Assembly (NCBI GenBank): GCA_025765595.1 | Contig: JAIVFH010000017.1 | Coordinates: forward strand, 248,001-312,000 | Direction: 5' to 3' | From: Obelidium mucronatum | Taxonomy: Eukaryota; Chytridiomycota; Chytridiomycetes; Chytridiales; Chytriomycetaceae | DNA length: 64,000 bases | Shown here: positions 16,498-29,200 of the stretch, one piece after another | Position numbering within the stretch: position 1 is the stretch's first letter | Layout: each line of letters begins with the position of its first letter | Notes under the pieces: model-generated | Told to the model about the DNA's origin: nothing | Database searches by the model: none | Seen by the model: only the letters and a program-made list of their open reading frames with translations | Position numbers and translations under genes: made by a program

Positions 16498-19400
16498 ATG
16501 GCATCGCAGTCTCTTGGACCTCCACCAGTTGGCACGCGTGTGGAAGTAGTCAACAACGGAAGTCTGACGACAGGAACGGTGCGATTCGTAGGATCGACAC
16601 AGTTTGCCAGTGGAGTGTGGGTTGGAGTTGAGTTGGACGATGTCAAGGGTGGCAAGAACGACGGGTCGGTGCAAGGCGTACGGTACTTTGACTTTGAGAG
16701 TGCGTCTCCCGGGTCTCTCGCGGGAGTTTTCATGCGGTCAGGGATGATTAAGCGCGTGCTGGTGAGACTCAAGACTGGCGAGTTGACATTGGGCCCAATC
16801 TAACTCGTCTCGTCTCGTCTCGTCTCTTCTCTTTGCGCCGCAGAAAGCATCGCCCGCGCAGACGCCCGTCGCGAATGCAAAGAAGCCGCTGTCGCCGGGC
16901 TCGGCCGCCAGCGCCAGCGGCAGCGGCGCCTCGAAGCTGCGCGCGCCGTCGCCAGCGAAAGCAGCGAAAACACCGGCGCTGAACTCAACAACTTCGGCGA
17001 CGACTTCGGCCGCAAAGAAGAAGCCGCTGCAGTCGCCGTCGAACGCAAACGTCGCCGCCGCCTCGCCGCCGCTCGCGCGCTCGCTGTCCGCAAAGCCGTC
17101 GCCGCCGCCGCCGCCCGCCGTCGCCCGCACAAAAACCGCCAGCGCCACTCTGAAAGCGGGAAAGCCGCCCGCGCGCCAGTCCGCCGCGTCGACGCCTTCG
17201 GACTATTCGTCGTCGTCGTATTCCCAGTCGAATCCGCTGTCGGCAACACCGCCGCTGAACGTGGCACAGTCTGTGCGGTCGTCGTCGTCCGCCGAGTCCT
17301 TGGATCTGTTGAGCGGCGGCTATGTCAGCATTCAAGGCGACGCGTTCGCGGCGCCCCCTGCCGCTGCCGCGTCTCAAGACAATCTATATCTATCCGTATC
17401 GAATACTCCGGCCGATTCAAACTCGTTGGCTGCGTCCACCGATTCTTTGCCAATTGCCCAACCATACCCGTCAGCAAAGTTGAATTTCTCGAAACGGGAG
17501 TCTGCTGAGGGATCTTCAACGCTGGATGACAAAAAATCCCTGCTTCTGATGCAGGAAAAGATAAAGCTAGAGGAACGTGTGGCTCTCTTGACGCATGAAG
17601 TAGATGTGCTGCAATCGCGTTTACGAGTGGCGGAGGACGCATCTTTTTCAAAAGCTCCGTCATTTGACTCATCTACCGAAAATGAAGAGTTGGTGACAAG
17701 TCTGACGTTTGAGAATGAGGCTCTGCGAAATCGCGTCAAGGAGGTGGAATCTCTAATCAAAAGACAAGCAGATGAACTGAATGCAAAACATGCCTCGGAA
17801 ACTCGTGCCTTGGAGACGCGTATTCAAGATCTTACCGTCGAATTGGAGGTTCACACACAGGTCGAAAAGCCTCGTTATTCTGCCAGTCCACTACCTGAAA
17901 ATGATTTGGTTATTGTAAGTCTTAAGAGTTCCAGTCTATTACGTATCCTCATCTTGGAAATGCGTATAGGCGGCATTGACAACAGAAGTCGAAGAGTTGC
18001 GAGTATTGCTGAAAAAGGCAGAGCAAGCAGTTCCTGCCATGACATCAAGCAATCCCGACGAAACTCTTCCAAAAGAAGTCAAGGATGCTCGAGCACGCCA
18101 AATGGTAAACTTACTTCTGCAGTCAGTTTATACGCTTGACTTACATACTGAACCCTTGAAAGGCGCTCATGATGAAAGAAGTGGAAGACCTTACAATCAG
18201 ATTAAAAGTAACCGAGGAAGCCAATTCTAGAATCGAAGATGAAACTAGCCGAGAGTATGAAGCGAAACTTGTAAGTTACATAAGTTATTGTGCGTTTTTA
18301 CTGTTTTGGACTAAAACTGGAGCGGAAAACCCCCACCTCCACCAACAGTCCGTTTTAAATTCAGAGAATGAAGACCTGAAGAGACAGCTGAAAGGAACAA
18401 AGCAAGCTCTGGCTGTCGCCACCACAACGCCATCATCTCCTGTCCCACTTTCCTCACCGGCGTTGTCTCGAGCTGTCGTGAGCTCGGACCCTGGGGAAGA
18501 AATCGTAAGTTCAACTATATTGGCAGTGCACTCCTCTCCTTTATTGACTCCCCGTGGTGTACTGAGGCCTCTTTGAAGGACCAATTAGAGACATTGGAAG
18601 GAAAATTCAGCAGGACAAAGTCAAAGCTAAAATCCGTTGAAGATCGACTGGCGGTTGTTGAAAAAGAAAAACTTGCTGCTGAACATGCGAAAAACGTGAC
18701 TTTAGGAAAGCATGTAAGTTGAATGAATTGCAGTACGGTTTTTCATTAGTATTAACTTTTTTTTTAAAAAAAAAAGGACGCTCTCGCAAAAGAATTCGAA
18801 ACCATGAAATCCCGTCTCAAACTGGCTGAAGCAGGGCTCTCTATAATCGATGATAAACGTGTTTTGGAAGCACAAGTAGCTGGCCTGCTTGAAGAAACCG
18901 AAGATCTCCGATTCCGTCTTCGTGCAGCCGAAGCCAAGCGAAGTCATGACAAGGATCTGACAAAAGAAATTGACCGCCTTAAGCAGGAACTCGGAATGGG
19001 TGGTGTAATGAATAACACATCTAGTGAAAAGGTATCGCAATTGCAAGCAGAGCTGAAGGCGGCATTGAGCGATAAGGCAATGTTGGAGGGACAGTTGCAA
19101 GAAGCAAATGATGCTTTGGAAATGGTTACTTTAGACTGTGAATATGCACAGGAGAGGGCGGATGCGTTGGATGCTGAATTGCAGAATTTGAAAGACCAAG
19201 TGGAAGAGCTAAATATGGATCTCGATTTCGTTGTTTCCAAACGACGTGAGTTGTGCCAATGTTTTTCTGTTTCCGTTTCTGATTCATGTTTTTTTTTTTC
19301 GACAGCCGAAATCGAGTTGAGCCCAGAGCAGTTTGAAGGCGTTGTTACGGAAATCAATCTTTTGAATAACCAGAACGAGCGGTTGAAGGATGCTCTTGTT

Positions 19401-22400
19401 CAGTTAGTAGTTTTCTTTAGAAAGCCTTCTTGTCCCACTCACAACCATACACTGTCATTACAGATTCCGAGACTTTTCTGCAATGCGCGAGAAAGATTTG
19501 GGTGGCAAAGTAGAAGAATTGGAATCAGAGCTTGCCAAGCTACTTGAGCAGCAAGAAAACGATTCGTTGATTTACCTCCAGCTTTTAGAGGCTGAAACAC
19601 AAATTGAGAATTTGAAGGAATCGCTTGATGAGAATGCCGAATCGGCTGCACTTGTGGAGTATTTGACAACCAAGAATTTGGAGCTTGGACAGGTTTGCGT
19701 TAGCTTTTTTTTTTGGTTTTGTTCGATCTTTGAACCCACCTTTTGTCAACAGAGGTTGGACGATATGAAAGATGCTGTTGAAGACATGCAAATTCTTCAG
19801 ACTCTCACAGATGAATTGGAAGAAAACCATGTATTGTTAGAGCAAGAGCTGATTGAAGAAATTGGTTCGTTTTTTTCACACATGCACTGAGAGTATTATG
19901 CGGTTTGATTGTGGTTTCTTTTACAGATGTCAAGGATGGAATGATGGAAGCGATGCGAACCAAAATCAACTCACAAGAAGAAATGGTTGCTGACTATGAG
20001 CGCACTATCCATCAGTTTAGAGACCTTGTTAAAACCTTGCAAGAGTAAGTTTTTTTTTCGCTGTGGTGCCTTTCATCAACATATTTTTGTTTGGCAGCGA
20101 CCTATCCATGTCCCGAATGCATTCCACCGGCATGGGACCCGACGGTTCAATCCATAATACGTCACGCGATTTGTCAAGCATTGATTTGTTGGAAAGTGCT
20201 GGTGTGAAGGCTCAGCATAAAGGAATCGATATGGAGTTAAGGAAACTTGATGTTTGTCAAGCTATCGAACATTTAGAGATTGTGAAGGTATTTGTTTGCT
20301 TTTTTGTTTGTGTTCAGGGTTTCTTATTAATGTGTTTTTTTTTTTAGGTCTACTTGCCTGATACCTTCTTCAAGAGCGAGCATGTCCCGATATTGAGCTT
20401 GCTGCTCATGAGAAGGCTAGTGTTCAAGACCAATATGATCAAGATGTTTTTGGAGGATAACTTCTTGTCGCTCAAGGATCCAGAGCAGATTGCTTTTGTT
20501 GCCGAGGTGAGCAGTCCACTTGTTTACAGGGGGTTTATTTTTTGTGCTTAATGGGCTTTCTATTCTAGCTACGGCATAAATTGTATTGGGCGATGGGTCT
20601 GGCTCGTCGTTTGGTGGCCTTTTTGGAGGGCTGCTCAGAGGATGTGTTTGTCCAATTCAGCAGTTCGTACACCGAATTGATTGGCACAGAACGCAGGTAT
20701 GATGCGATTGATGGGATACTTGAAGACTTCTTTTTCGTCTTACTTTAAACGCAAATTAGGATTGACGTTATGGTTGAATTATTGAAGATTGAGGAAGTCA
20801 TTGGGCAACGAGGAGTTCAGAACGAGATGCAAAAGTTTGTGATCTCTATTTTGAAATTATTGTCAAAGCACATCCTGATCCTTGTTTTTCTTTTGTCAGG
20901 GTCATTTCTCATTTAATTGTCTTGGTGGACATGTTCCTACGAACAAATTCATCAGAAGTGGATCTTCAAAGACAGTCCATGTTCTACATTGACATGATTG
21001 ATGCAATCGGTGATCGATTTGAAGCAGAGATGCGTCGATTGGAATCTGTTTTCATTGTTCCAGATACCATTGAAGACGTTGGTTTAAGAAACAGAATATC
21101 CCAAGACCGGAAGGACTTTTTGAAAACCATGCCGAGCATTGCGCAAGGATCACAGTCTCTTCGATCGATGGCGAGGTATTTTCGAATATGTTGGATTTAT
21201 TGAAGCTTAGTGACTCAAAAACAAACTCTGTATACAGAAAAATACATCGGCTGATTGACAAAATTGTGGATTCCAATAGTACTTTGAGTGATGAACTTGT
21301 GGCGTTGCTGGGTCATATTCACAAAAGCAGTACCATGGCGATTGATTACCTTGCAGTGGTAAAGTTTTTTCTTAATTACATAATGGAGGTATTTGTTTGT
21401 TTTTTTAACTTCGAAAGTAGCTTACTGGCCACGTGGGAACCTATGTTCGTGAACAATTTGAACTGAAAGAGAATTTGTCTCTTGCATTGTTGAATCAACT
21501 TGCATGTAACGCTAGTGATGCACTTTTGAGGATGCCAGAAGACCAAATGGGTATCTCTTTGGTGACTCTTTTGGCGAAAATCAATGGAGATATTATGGAT
21601 GTGTTGGAGAGTTTGGAAGATCCAATGAATATTGATCCAAGTAAGTGGTTTATTTTTTTTTTCTTGACAAACAATCTGATGTTGTCTCATGCATCTTTCT
21701 CCCAAGTTACGGAAACGTACTCTGCACCTTGGCTCGCGCGTGCCACGAAAATCAAAAGCGATTACCTTCTTAACAATGACTTGAGCAATATCATTGAGTC
21801 CCTTAAAGCCGACATTCACGAACTGGTTGCAGACTTGAACGAAAAGAAACAACTCCAAAACGAGAGTCAGATCAGGATCCATCTATTGGAGAAAAAGACG
21901 GAGGACTCGCGTGCTGAAGCGGCTAAAATTTCGGGTCTGGAAGCAAGAATCAAGAAGTTGATGGAAAATGAGAGAGCTTATATGGAAACTGTGGAGGGCT
22001 TAACAAAGGAGAAGACCGAGTTGGAGCATGACAATGAGGCGTTGAAGCAAAATGCGCTGCGATATGAGAAAATGAGTAAGTTTTATTTTTTATTTTTACT
22101 GTCGCCGTGACTGATTCTGGTTCTGTTAGCTTCACCTCCAACAAATCGTAGAGTTGGAAGTAACCACCCAAGTCCGTTTAAGAGGGCAATCGGAGATAGT
22201 TATGGAATCCCATCGATGCACCAAGATGGTATCGTTATTGACGGCGACGTTGCTGCTCAGGTGAATTCCGAAATCTTTGCCAATTTTGCTTTTGTTTACA
22301 TTTTGCTATCTCAGTTTGAGGCCCTTAAATCTGCATTAAGATTCCTCCGCGTCGAAAACACGAAACTCAAGGCAGATATGGTAGCCAAAACTTCAACCGG

Positions 22401-22996
22401 CATGTTCAAGCCAGTAGATCCATTGATGCGCCGTGGACTTTCGAACCAAAAGTCCTCAGTAAACACCTCTCATACCTCAAAGCTGTCAGATGTGGCCACT
22501 TCTGTTGTGGCCGGCATAACTCGCGACTCCAAGAATCTGATGCGTGATATTCAAAAAGTGAGCGCTACACCTGCAGTTGTGGACATTGCTTCTCGTGATT
22601 CACAGCCAGGAAAATGGGTCAGTATGCAAAAAGACCCAATGTTCCAACATCAACGGCGTGTCGAAGCCATTGATAGACTAGTCCAACGCGGTGAAGACTT
22701 GCAGGATACAATTAAAAAGGTTTCCAGCCAGATTGAAGAAAGTACTGGACGGGTTCGTTGTCAATATAAATTGGTTTTGTGGTTTTTGTTGAAAACCGAA
22801 TCTGACTTTGCCTTTTATTATCCGCTAGGGCCTTCTTCCCAAACCAACTGTTGCTCCAGTCTTGCTGGGTAGAATTGCAGTGCCAAAAATGTATGCCGAT
22901 CAAAATGCTAAACCCTATGCTCCAAACGACAAATGTAACATTATCTTGACTTCACGGAAGCAGTGGGAGAACTTGCATTCCATGTTTGCAAAGTGA
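16498..22996 (+). CDS. Dynactin p150-Glued homologue (CAP-Gly protein), many exons
   Basis: The large dynactin subunit links dynein to microtubules and cargo. Exon 1 (16498-16761) encodes an N-terminal CAP-Gly domain with GTVRFVG, FASGVWVGVELD and the diagnostic GKNDGSVQG. Exon 2 (16844-17914) is very G+C-rich and encodes a basic Ser/Pro/Ala/Lys-rich segment, the usual microtubule-binding extension, then coiled coil. Later exons are long coiled coils (LEETEDLRFRLRAAEAK, LQEANDALEMV) with about 20 short introns. A globular middle block contains GIDMELRKLDVCQAIEHLEIVK and YLPDTFFKSEHVPILSLLLMRRL, the conserved dynactin-domain signature. The stop is at 22994-22996. Intron 1 ends in a CTCGT-repeat polypyrimidine tract. 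Exact exon joins toward the 3' end are not all verified. Confidence 0.9.
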
Positions 22997-23173
22997 AGGA
23001 CGAGTGTGCGGGCCTTTTTTTCGTTCCAATGTATTTGCGTGCTCTTAAATTATGAAATGAGATTCTTTGTACCTGTAATATAATTTTAAGACTGGCGGTG
23101 ATAAGTTATGGTCGAAGTCCGCGACGTAAACAAAGAATTTAAGAAAAAACAAGGTTTTATTGTTCTGTGGAGT

Positions 23174-25440
23174 CTAGTGGTGGACAACCTTCCAGACCTT
23201 GACAGATCCGTCTTGACCCGCACTCACGACTGTGTTGTTGTCCAAGAATGCCGTGGCATTGACACCCTCCAAGTGCGCCCCTTTAATACAAATGTGCTTG
23301 GTGGGCTTTTCAACACTCCAGATTTCAATGTTTGTGTCTAAGGATCCCGTGACAGCATGCAAACTGTCTGGCGACCATCCGATCGAGTTAACTCGAGCAT
23401 TATGGAACATCCATTGTGTAATTTTAACAGTCCAGTCACTTGTGTTAAAAACGAGAATCATTCTGTCCTTGTCTCCACTGGCAAGCATTGTTCCATCTGG
23501 TGAGAATGACAAAGCAGTAATAATTCCACGGTTCTTTTCGATTTCTTGAATGACTTGCAAATCAGTGTTGAAAATTCGCACGCGACGCTCCTACATTGGC
23601 AGAAATGGTAGTTTAAGTAAAAATCAATCATTGCAACAAATAAGAATCACCTCATCTCCAACGGCAATATGGGCGCCAGATGGACTCAATGCGACGGCAG
23701 TTGGAACCCAAGGAACGCTAATGTGCGCCGTTTGAACTCCGTTTTTGGTGACAGTGATATTACCCGTTTGAGTAACAACAACAGTAACACCATTGTGTGA
23801 GTCTACACCTGCTGGAAGACCCTGGGTTCCCACAGCGGCGGAGCTGAACGAGAAGATAAGCGTCAAAGTCTGCATTGAATTTCTTCAAATACCTGTAACT
23901 CTTGGTTGCATTGTCGATGGATCGAACAGTGTCGTCCATACCAATGGAAACTACCTTGCCGTTGCTTTCAGCAGCCAATCCTTTCACTTGATTTGAGTGA
24001 CCGGTTCCAGTGACTTCGTGATGAGACAACTTCCCACTTGCCAAGCTCCACGAATGAACACGACCATCATAAGATGCCGTGTAGAAAGTGTTTAAGGAGG
24101 GGATTGTGGCCAATGCAGTGATGGCCTTCTGGTGACCTTTGACAACCTTGACAGGAGCAGCGTTCCCCTTCTCAAAGTAATTGATGTCTCCACTCAAGGA
24201 CAATGAAATCAAATAGTCGCCTTGCCACAAGCATCCAACTTGCTGGCTGTCAATATCAGATCCAACAACAAAGGTTTCCAAGAGGGTCTTTGCTTTCACA
24301 TCCCACACCTTCACGGTTCCATCAGATGAGCACGACAAAATTTGGCTTCCATCCTTGTTGAAAGACAAGGAGAAAACACCACCGTTGTGCGCGTTTCCAT
24401 TGTTGAGAGAAGCGTCCACCAGTTCACCTTGTTTCTCACCAGTCTTTCCATCAAAAACAAAAATCTTGGCGTCCATTCCAGCAGAGACGAAGAAATCGTT
24501 GGCACTGTTTGGTGAATACTTGACGCTTTGTACAAAACGCGAGTGATCTGCCAAAAATAAGACGCGGGTGTAAGTGTTCCATCCACCAAGTATCCTTTCA
24601 TCTTATACCAGTTAAAGATTTTTCAAACTTGAACGGAACACCGGGATAAAAGTTGACGCTCATATCATCGGAGGCAGTGACGGCACGGAAGGGGCGTGAA
24701 GGGCGTTGGGATACAGCATTGACAGTCTTGCTGTGACCGCTCAGTTCTCCAACTGACGAAGCCTTTGAACATAGGTCAGACCAAATTGTTTACAAATATG
24801 TGATCAGCTTGTTTTTACCGAGTCAAACAAGAAGGAGTGGGCAAAGCGGTCCTTTCCTTCACCTACAGCAACGATTCGCTTGCTCTCAAAGCACCAAGCC
24901 AAATCATTGATACGACCAGCAAGGGCTCGCGTCTCGGTTTTGAGAATGTGCTCCACATTTACAGTGTCCCAAATGCGAACGTTTCCCCGTTCATCTGAAT
25001 ATTGATTATGAGGGAGGGGTGGATGTAACAAAATCCTTACCTCCTGATGCAATGTAAAACCCACTAGGAGAGTATCTTGCAACAGTTGCTGGAGCAGCAT
25101 GCTCAGTGTAGCTGGACGAAACGAATGGATCCTACGCCACAGTTATTTGTTGTGTCTTGGTGGATGATCGGTTATTACCTTAATGTTTCTGATGATGACC
25201 GAGCGTCCATTGGTGTAAAGAAAGTTCTCTCCTTTTGGATCTTCTCCGAGATGGACAGCATGGCCTCGGACAGTTAGCTGGCTGTACGATAAGTGGTTGT
25301 CAGTGAAAAGAGTGCGCAAGTCTCCCTATGGTGAATGCATACCTGTGGCGCGATTGTATACACTGCGAAAGAGAAGGAATGTTTTCTGGTTAATCCTAAC
25401 GCTTCGCAGGGACGAGTTCCTTACAGTTTGTGGCAGACAT
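23174..25440 (-). CDS. AIP1: Actin-interacting protein 1 (AIP1/WDR1), WD40 repeat protein
   Basis: AIP1 works with cofilin to disassemble actin filaments. The product is two seven-bladed WD40 propellers: IWDTVN, VGELSGHSKTVNAVS, VKVWDVK, IYTASYDGRVHSW-like and IEIWSVEKP blades are all visible. The AIP1-specific segments GEDPKGENFLYTNGRSVIIRNI and PFRAVTASDDMSVNFYPGVPFKFEK identify the family. The first two exons are tiny: 16 nt (25440-25425, ATG and four further codons) and 20 nt (25362-25343), after which LTVRGHAVHL starts at 25277. The last exon ends VKVWKVVHH with the stop at 23174. It converges with dynactin (178 bp apart) and diverges from the ARL3-like gene, whose ATG is only 41-50 bp away. 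Confidence 0.92.
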
Positions 25441-25481
25441 GAATTTGTTGTTAAAAAAACACGATCAAAACAAATCCAGCT

Positions 25482-26251
25482 ATGAACTTTATGACCGACG
25501 GCCTCTTTTCGCTTTTGCGCAGATTTAGACGCGATAAGGAAAAACAGGTCCGCTTTTTGATTCTTGGGTTGGATAATGCCGGAAAGACAAGTATTCTGAA
25601 GCGGCTCGCCCAAGAAGACATTACACAAGTCAAACCAACGCAAGGTCTGGCTGAGATTTCATGATGTGACAGCCTTACCGATCTCTCTTTTTAAAGGCTT
25701 TAATATCAAATCTGTGACGCAGGATGGGATCAACATGAATGTTTGGGATATTGGAGGTAGTGAAAACACGCGTTTTTGTCAGCCACCAGCTTAATTTTCC
25801 TTCAAAGGCGCTGCTGCTATTAGACCTTACTGGAGAAACTATTTTGATGCGACAAACGTCTTGATCTTTGTTATCGATAGCTCGGATCGCGTCAGGTTGG
25901 AAGAAACTGGGTTGGAATTAAATCAACTGCTTGAGGAGGCGAAACTTGCAGAAGTACCTTTACTAGTATTTGCCAACAAACAAGATTTAGTGAATGCTAT
26001 TCCTGGAGACGAAGTTAGCGATTTTTATATTATCTATGTGGAGGTTGTCTGAAAGGAAGTGTTTTAGATTGCCACTGGGCTGAACCTCAATTCCATCCGC
26101 GATCGTCAATGGCAAATTCAAGCATGCTCTGCTCTATCGGGACAGGTACTACTTCTAATCTACTGATGTTGGCGAATTGTTGTTATCTTAAAAAACACTT
26201 TCACAGGGTATTTCTGAAGGAATTGAGTGGGCCATGAAGATGTGCAAATAG
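25482..26251 (+). CDS. ARL3-like small GTPase lacking the switch II glutamine
   Basis: Five exons with consistent phases: 25482-25644, 25697-25756, 25808-26013, 26068-26145 and 26207-26251. Motifs: GLDNAGKT P-loop, PTQGFNIKSV switch I, WDIGG, NKQD and [18 protein letters not shown] and [19 protein letters not shown] place it with ARL3, the GTPase that releases lipidated cargo in cilia. A second in-frame ATG at 25491 (MTDGLFSLL) fits the family start better than the one at 25482. After WDIGG the family has Gln-Arg-Lys, but here the codons give Ala-Ala-Ala before IRPYWRNYF. The catalytic Gln is therefore missing, unless the exon 2/3 join is different. The only AG before IRPYW that keeps the frame gives this reading. 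Confidence 0.88.
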
Positions 26252-26278
26252 TTAATTTTGAAGAAGAATGCTTAATTT

Positions 26279-29200
26279 TTATCCTTTGTACTTGTCCTCC
26301 ATCTGCTTCTTTTTTGTTGGGTCAATCGTGTTCTGAAGCCCCAGCAACGTTTTCGACACTGCCTCCGTTGCCCCAATCACAGGCCTCAAAATAGCAACAG
26401 GGACAGCACGCGCAACTGCTCCAGCACTGCTTCCTTCATTCTGTCTTCCTTTACCTGGAGCATCCAAAACAGTCTTGACGGCATCATTCACATTCCTCGC
26501 TAAGCTCTGAGCTCCTTGCTCTATACCCTCCCGTATATTCCGTGGCTGTTCTGACAACTTACTCTTGTTCTTCTCTGTATTTGAACTCCTTCCGACAGAC
26601 GTGGAACCAGCATTCCTTTCAACTCCTTCTAAAATCGCTTGAGTAGTGATAGCGAGACGAGTTCCCAACGCCAAGGTCTCCATTGCAGCAGTCTTTGAAA
26701 ATGACTTTGCACCCTTTTCAAATCCTGATTTTGATGTCAGATGAACCAAGATACAAAAGTTTTCATACCTCTTAATACTTTCCCTTCACGTTGGTATTGC
26801 TTCCAAGGCAGAAGAATTAAATCTGCGATTCCTGCTCCAATGTTTGCTATTGGTTTTATTCCAGAAAGCCCCTTCACGACGCGATGAGGCTGGTTCTTTG
26901 TCACTTCTTGGAGCCATTGATTTCGAATTAAAGAAATTAGTTTTTCAACACCTTGAACCTGTAAAAACATGATTTTATGTTAGAGGCTGTCGCAAATATG
27001 GTCAAGTTGCATGCGAACTTACCCCATTCAACCGAACTTGATTTAATGTCATCTCGGCTCCTTCCAATGGGACAAAGTTAAACACTTCAAGCAGATTTCC
27101 CCCCACGAAGGCTTTTGAAGTCGACATGCTTTGGTTTGTAATCAATTTTTACAGGAATTGGCCGAATGGAACACATTTCTGCACATGTATTCAGCAATGG
27201 ACAACAGATGCTCTGAACTTACGGAAAAATAGCTCGCTTTTCGGCTCATTATCAACAGAAGGTGCTGTTTCTTGAGATACAGAGTCAGTTTCTTGAACAG
27301 GCTTTGCCCCATACGACAAAAAGTTCCCTATGAAAGCTAACGCATCTTGATCCACATAAAATCTAAGCGGCGATACATGCACCTCGAAAATAAAAGTGTT
27401 CGTCAGCAAATTCGTTAGAGAAAATAAACATAAAATAAAATAAAAACCTTCAATCGAATCTCCTGTGATTCAGGCACTTCAAGCTTCGGTCGAACCTTTA
27501 CCCAATCAATGATCAACATGCTAGAGCCAGTTTCTAAGGGGCGATCGTCTTCTCCAGGCCTCATTGCAGTCAAAAACTTGCGCCACATGGAAGTGGTCAC
27601 GTTATCTATCACCTCCAGCACATCAATAGAAAGTAGGAGTTCGCTCGCACACACGTTCGTTTCAGGAAAAATTTTGGACTCGACATTAACTCGCGTCAGA
27701 TTGATTTGGATGCGCGGTTCCGATGATCGGAACTCCAGGGTCGGTGTTCCATTCGAAGGACTATCTTTGGGTTGTGTTTCGAAGTCATCGTCTTCCATCA
27801 TAGATTTTTCCAAAGGATGACCAGAAAAGCTGTCTGAATCATCATCAGGCTGTGGAAGAAATGGTTACAATCTATGACAAAGTATTTGAAAAAAAAAACT
27901 CAACAAAATCTTGAATCGGGAAGTCAAAGCCATCAAACATTCGAACAATCAAGCTCAAATCCTTGATTTTGAGATGCAGAGCTGGCGGGGTTCTGGAGGA
28001 AAAGAATTGAGGATTCCGACGAAAAAGCACGTAACTCAACTTTTCGGGTACAATCATATCGTCCATAAGACCAGGAGTGCCCGTGAGTGACAAATAATCG
28101 CCATAAAATTCAAATGGACCTTCATCATAAACCAAAATTTCTTCCTTTTGAATGTGACTTCGAGGATCCGAAATAGCAATGGCTCCGCCAAACAAAACAT
28201 CAGAGACATCCAATTCGTTCTCATTATACTCGCGCTCGGAGGATTTCGTCGAGGGTATAAATTTAGCGAACGCTTTATCATCGATTGTTTCTGGAGACAG
28301 TTGGTTAGATTCATTTGAATAAACGCGGACCTACCCAAAATGCGATCCATATCTGGCACATCAACTAGGATATTCTTCTCTCGCTGGATGCTTGGTAGTT
28401 TCTCAGAGATTATACTTTGCGACTGTTAGATGCATGAGTGGAGTTTAAGACACAAACCCAAGATACTGGCCGTCTCCACCGGCGCCAATATATTCAAGTA
28501 TATCCATCAAAAGCCGATGTGAATCCAAACAGAAATCCAAATAAGCATTCCCATTCGACAATTCAACCTCAGTTTTCAACACTTGATTTAGTCCACGAGT
28601 TTGCCGATAGGAGATTCCCAATAAGTCACAAGCAAAAACATTAGCATAACGGCATTTTTCCAGATATGTTTGAACGCCCTTTTCAATCATCAGAGTTTGT
28701 TCGTCGATGTCAAACCCAATGTATGAACTCGATTTTAACAGGTGCAGACCAATATCATTGACAGCTACAGTAATCCCAAAGGTTGGCGAATGCGGAATTA
28801 AATTCAGAATAACCTAATTTTTTTTGGATTTGTTAGGAATGCCAGGTCCAACGCCCAGGTCAACCCACTTTGACACGTCTCAAAATGCAGTACGGCGCGA
28901 AATTGACGGTACATTGGCCGATAATCGACAACGATTCCGTTCAAAACGAACGTCAGTTTTGTAACGGCGTCGATCACGGGCACAGGTTCCAATCCAGGCG
29001 GCTCAACAAGGAAGGAATTGATATCAGTCACCAAATCTAACAGAATCTGATCCACAACGAAAAATCTGAGCTCCGACAGCGAGATGGAGACACTGTTTTC
29101 CTTCATGCCAATGGTTTTGTCAAAGATGCTATTAAAAGCAATCGCCATCATTGGCCGTCGCTGGTGGAATCATCAGCAGACGGAAACAAGACTACTAGCG

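Noticed and set aside
16738..17377. Long Arg/Ala-rich minus-strand ORFs opposite dynactin exon 2
   Set aside because: Shadow frames of a G+C-rich exon. The plus-strand frame joins the CAP-Gly and coiled-coil exons in phase.
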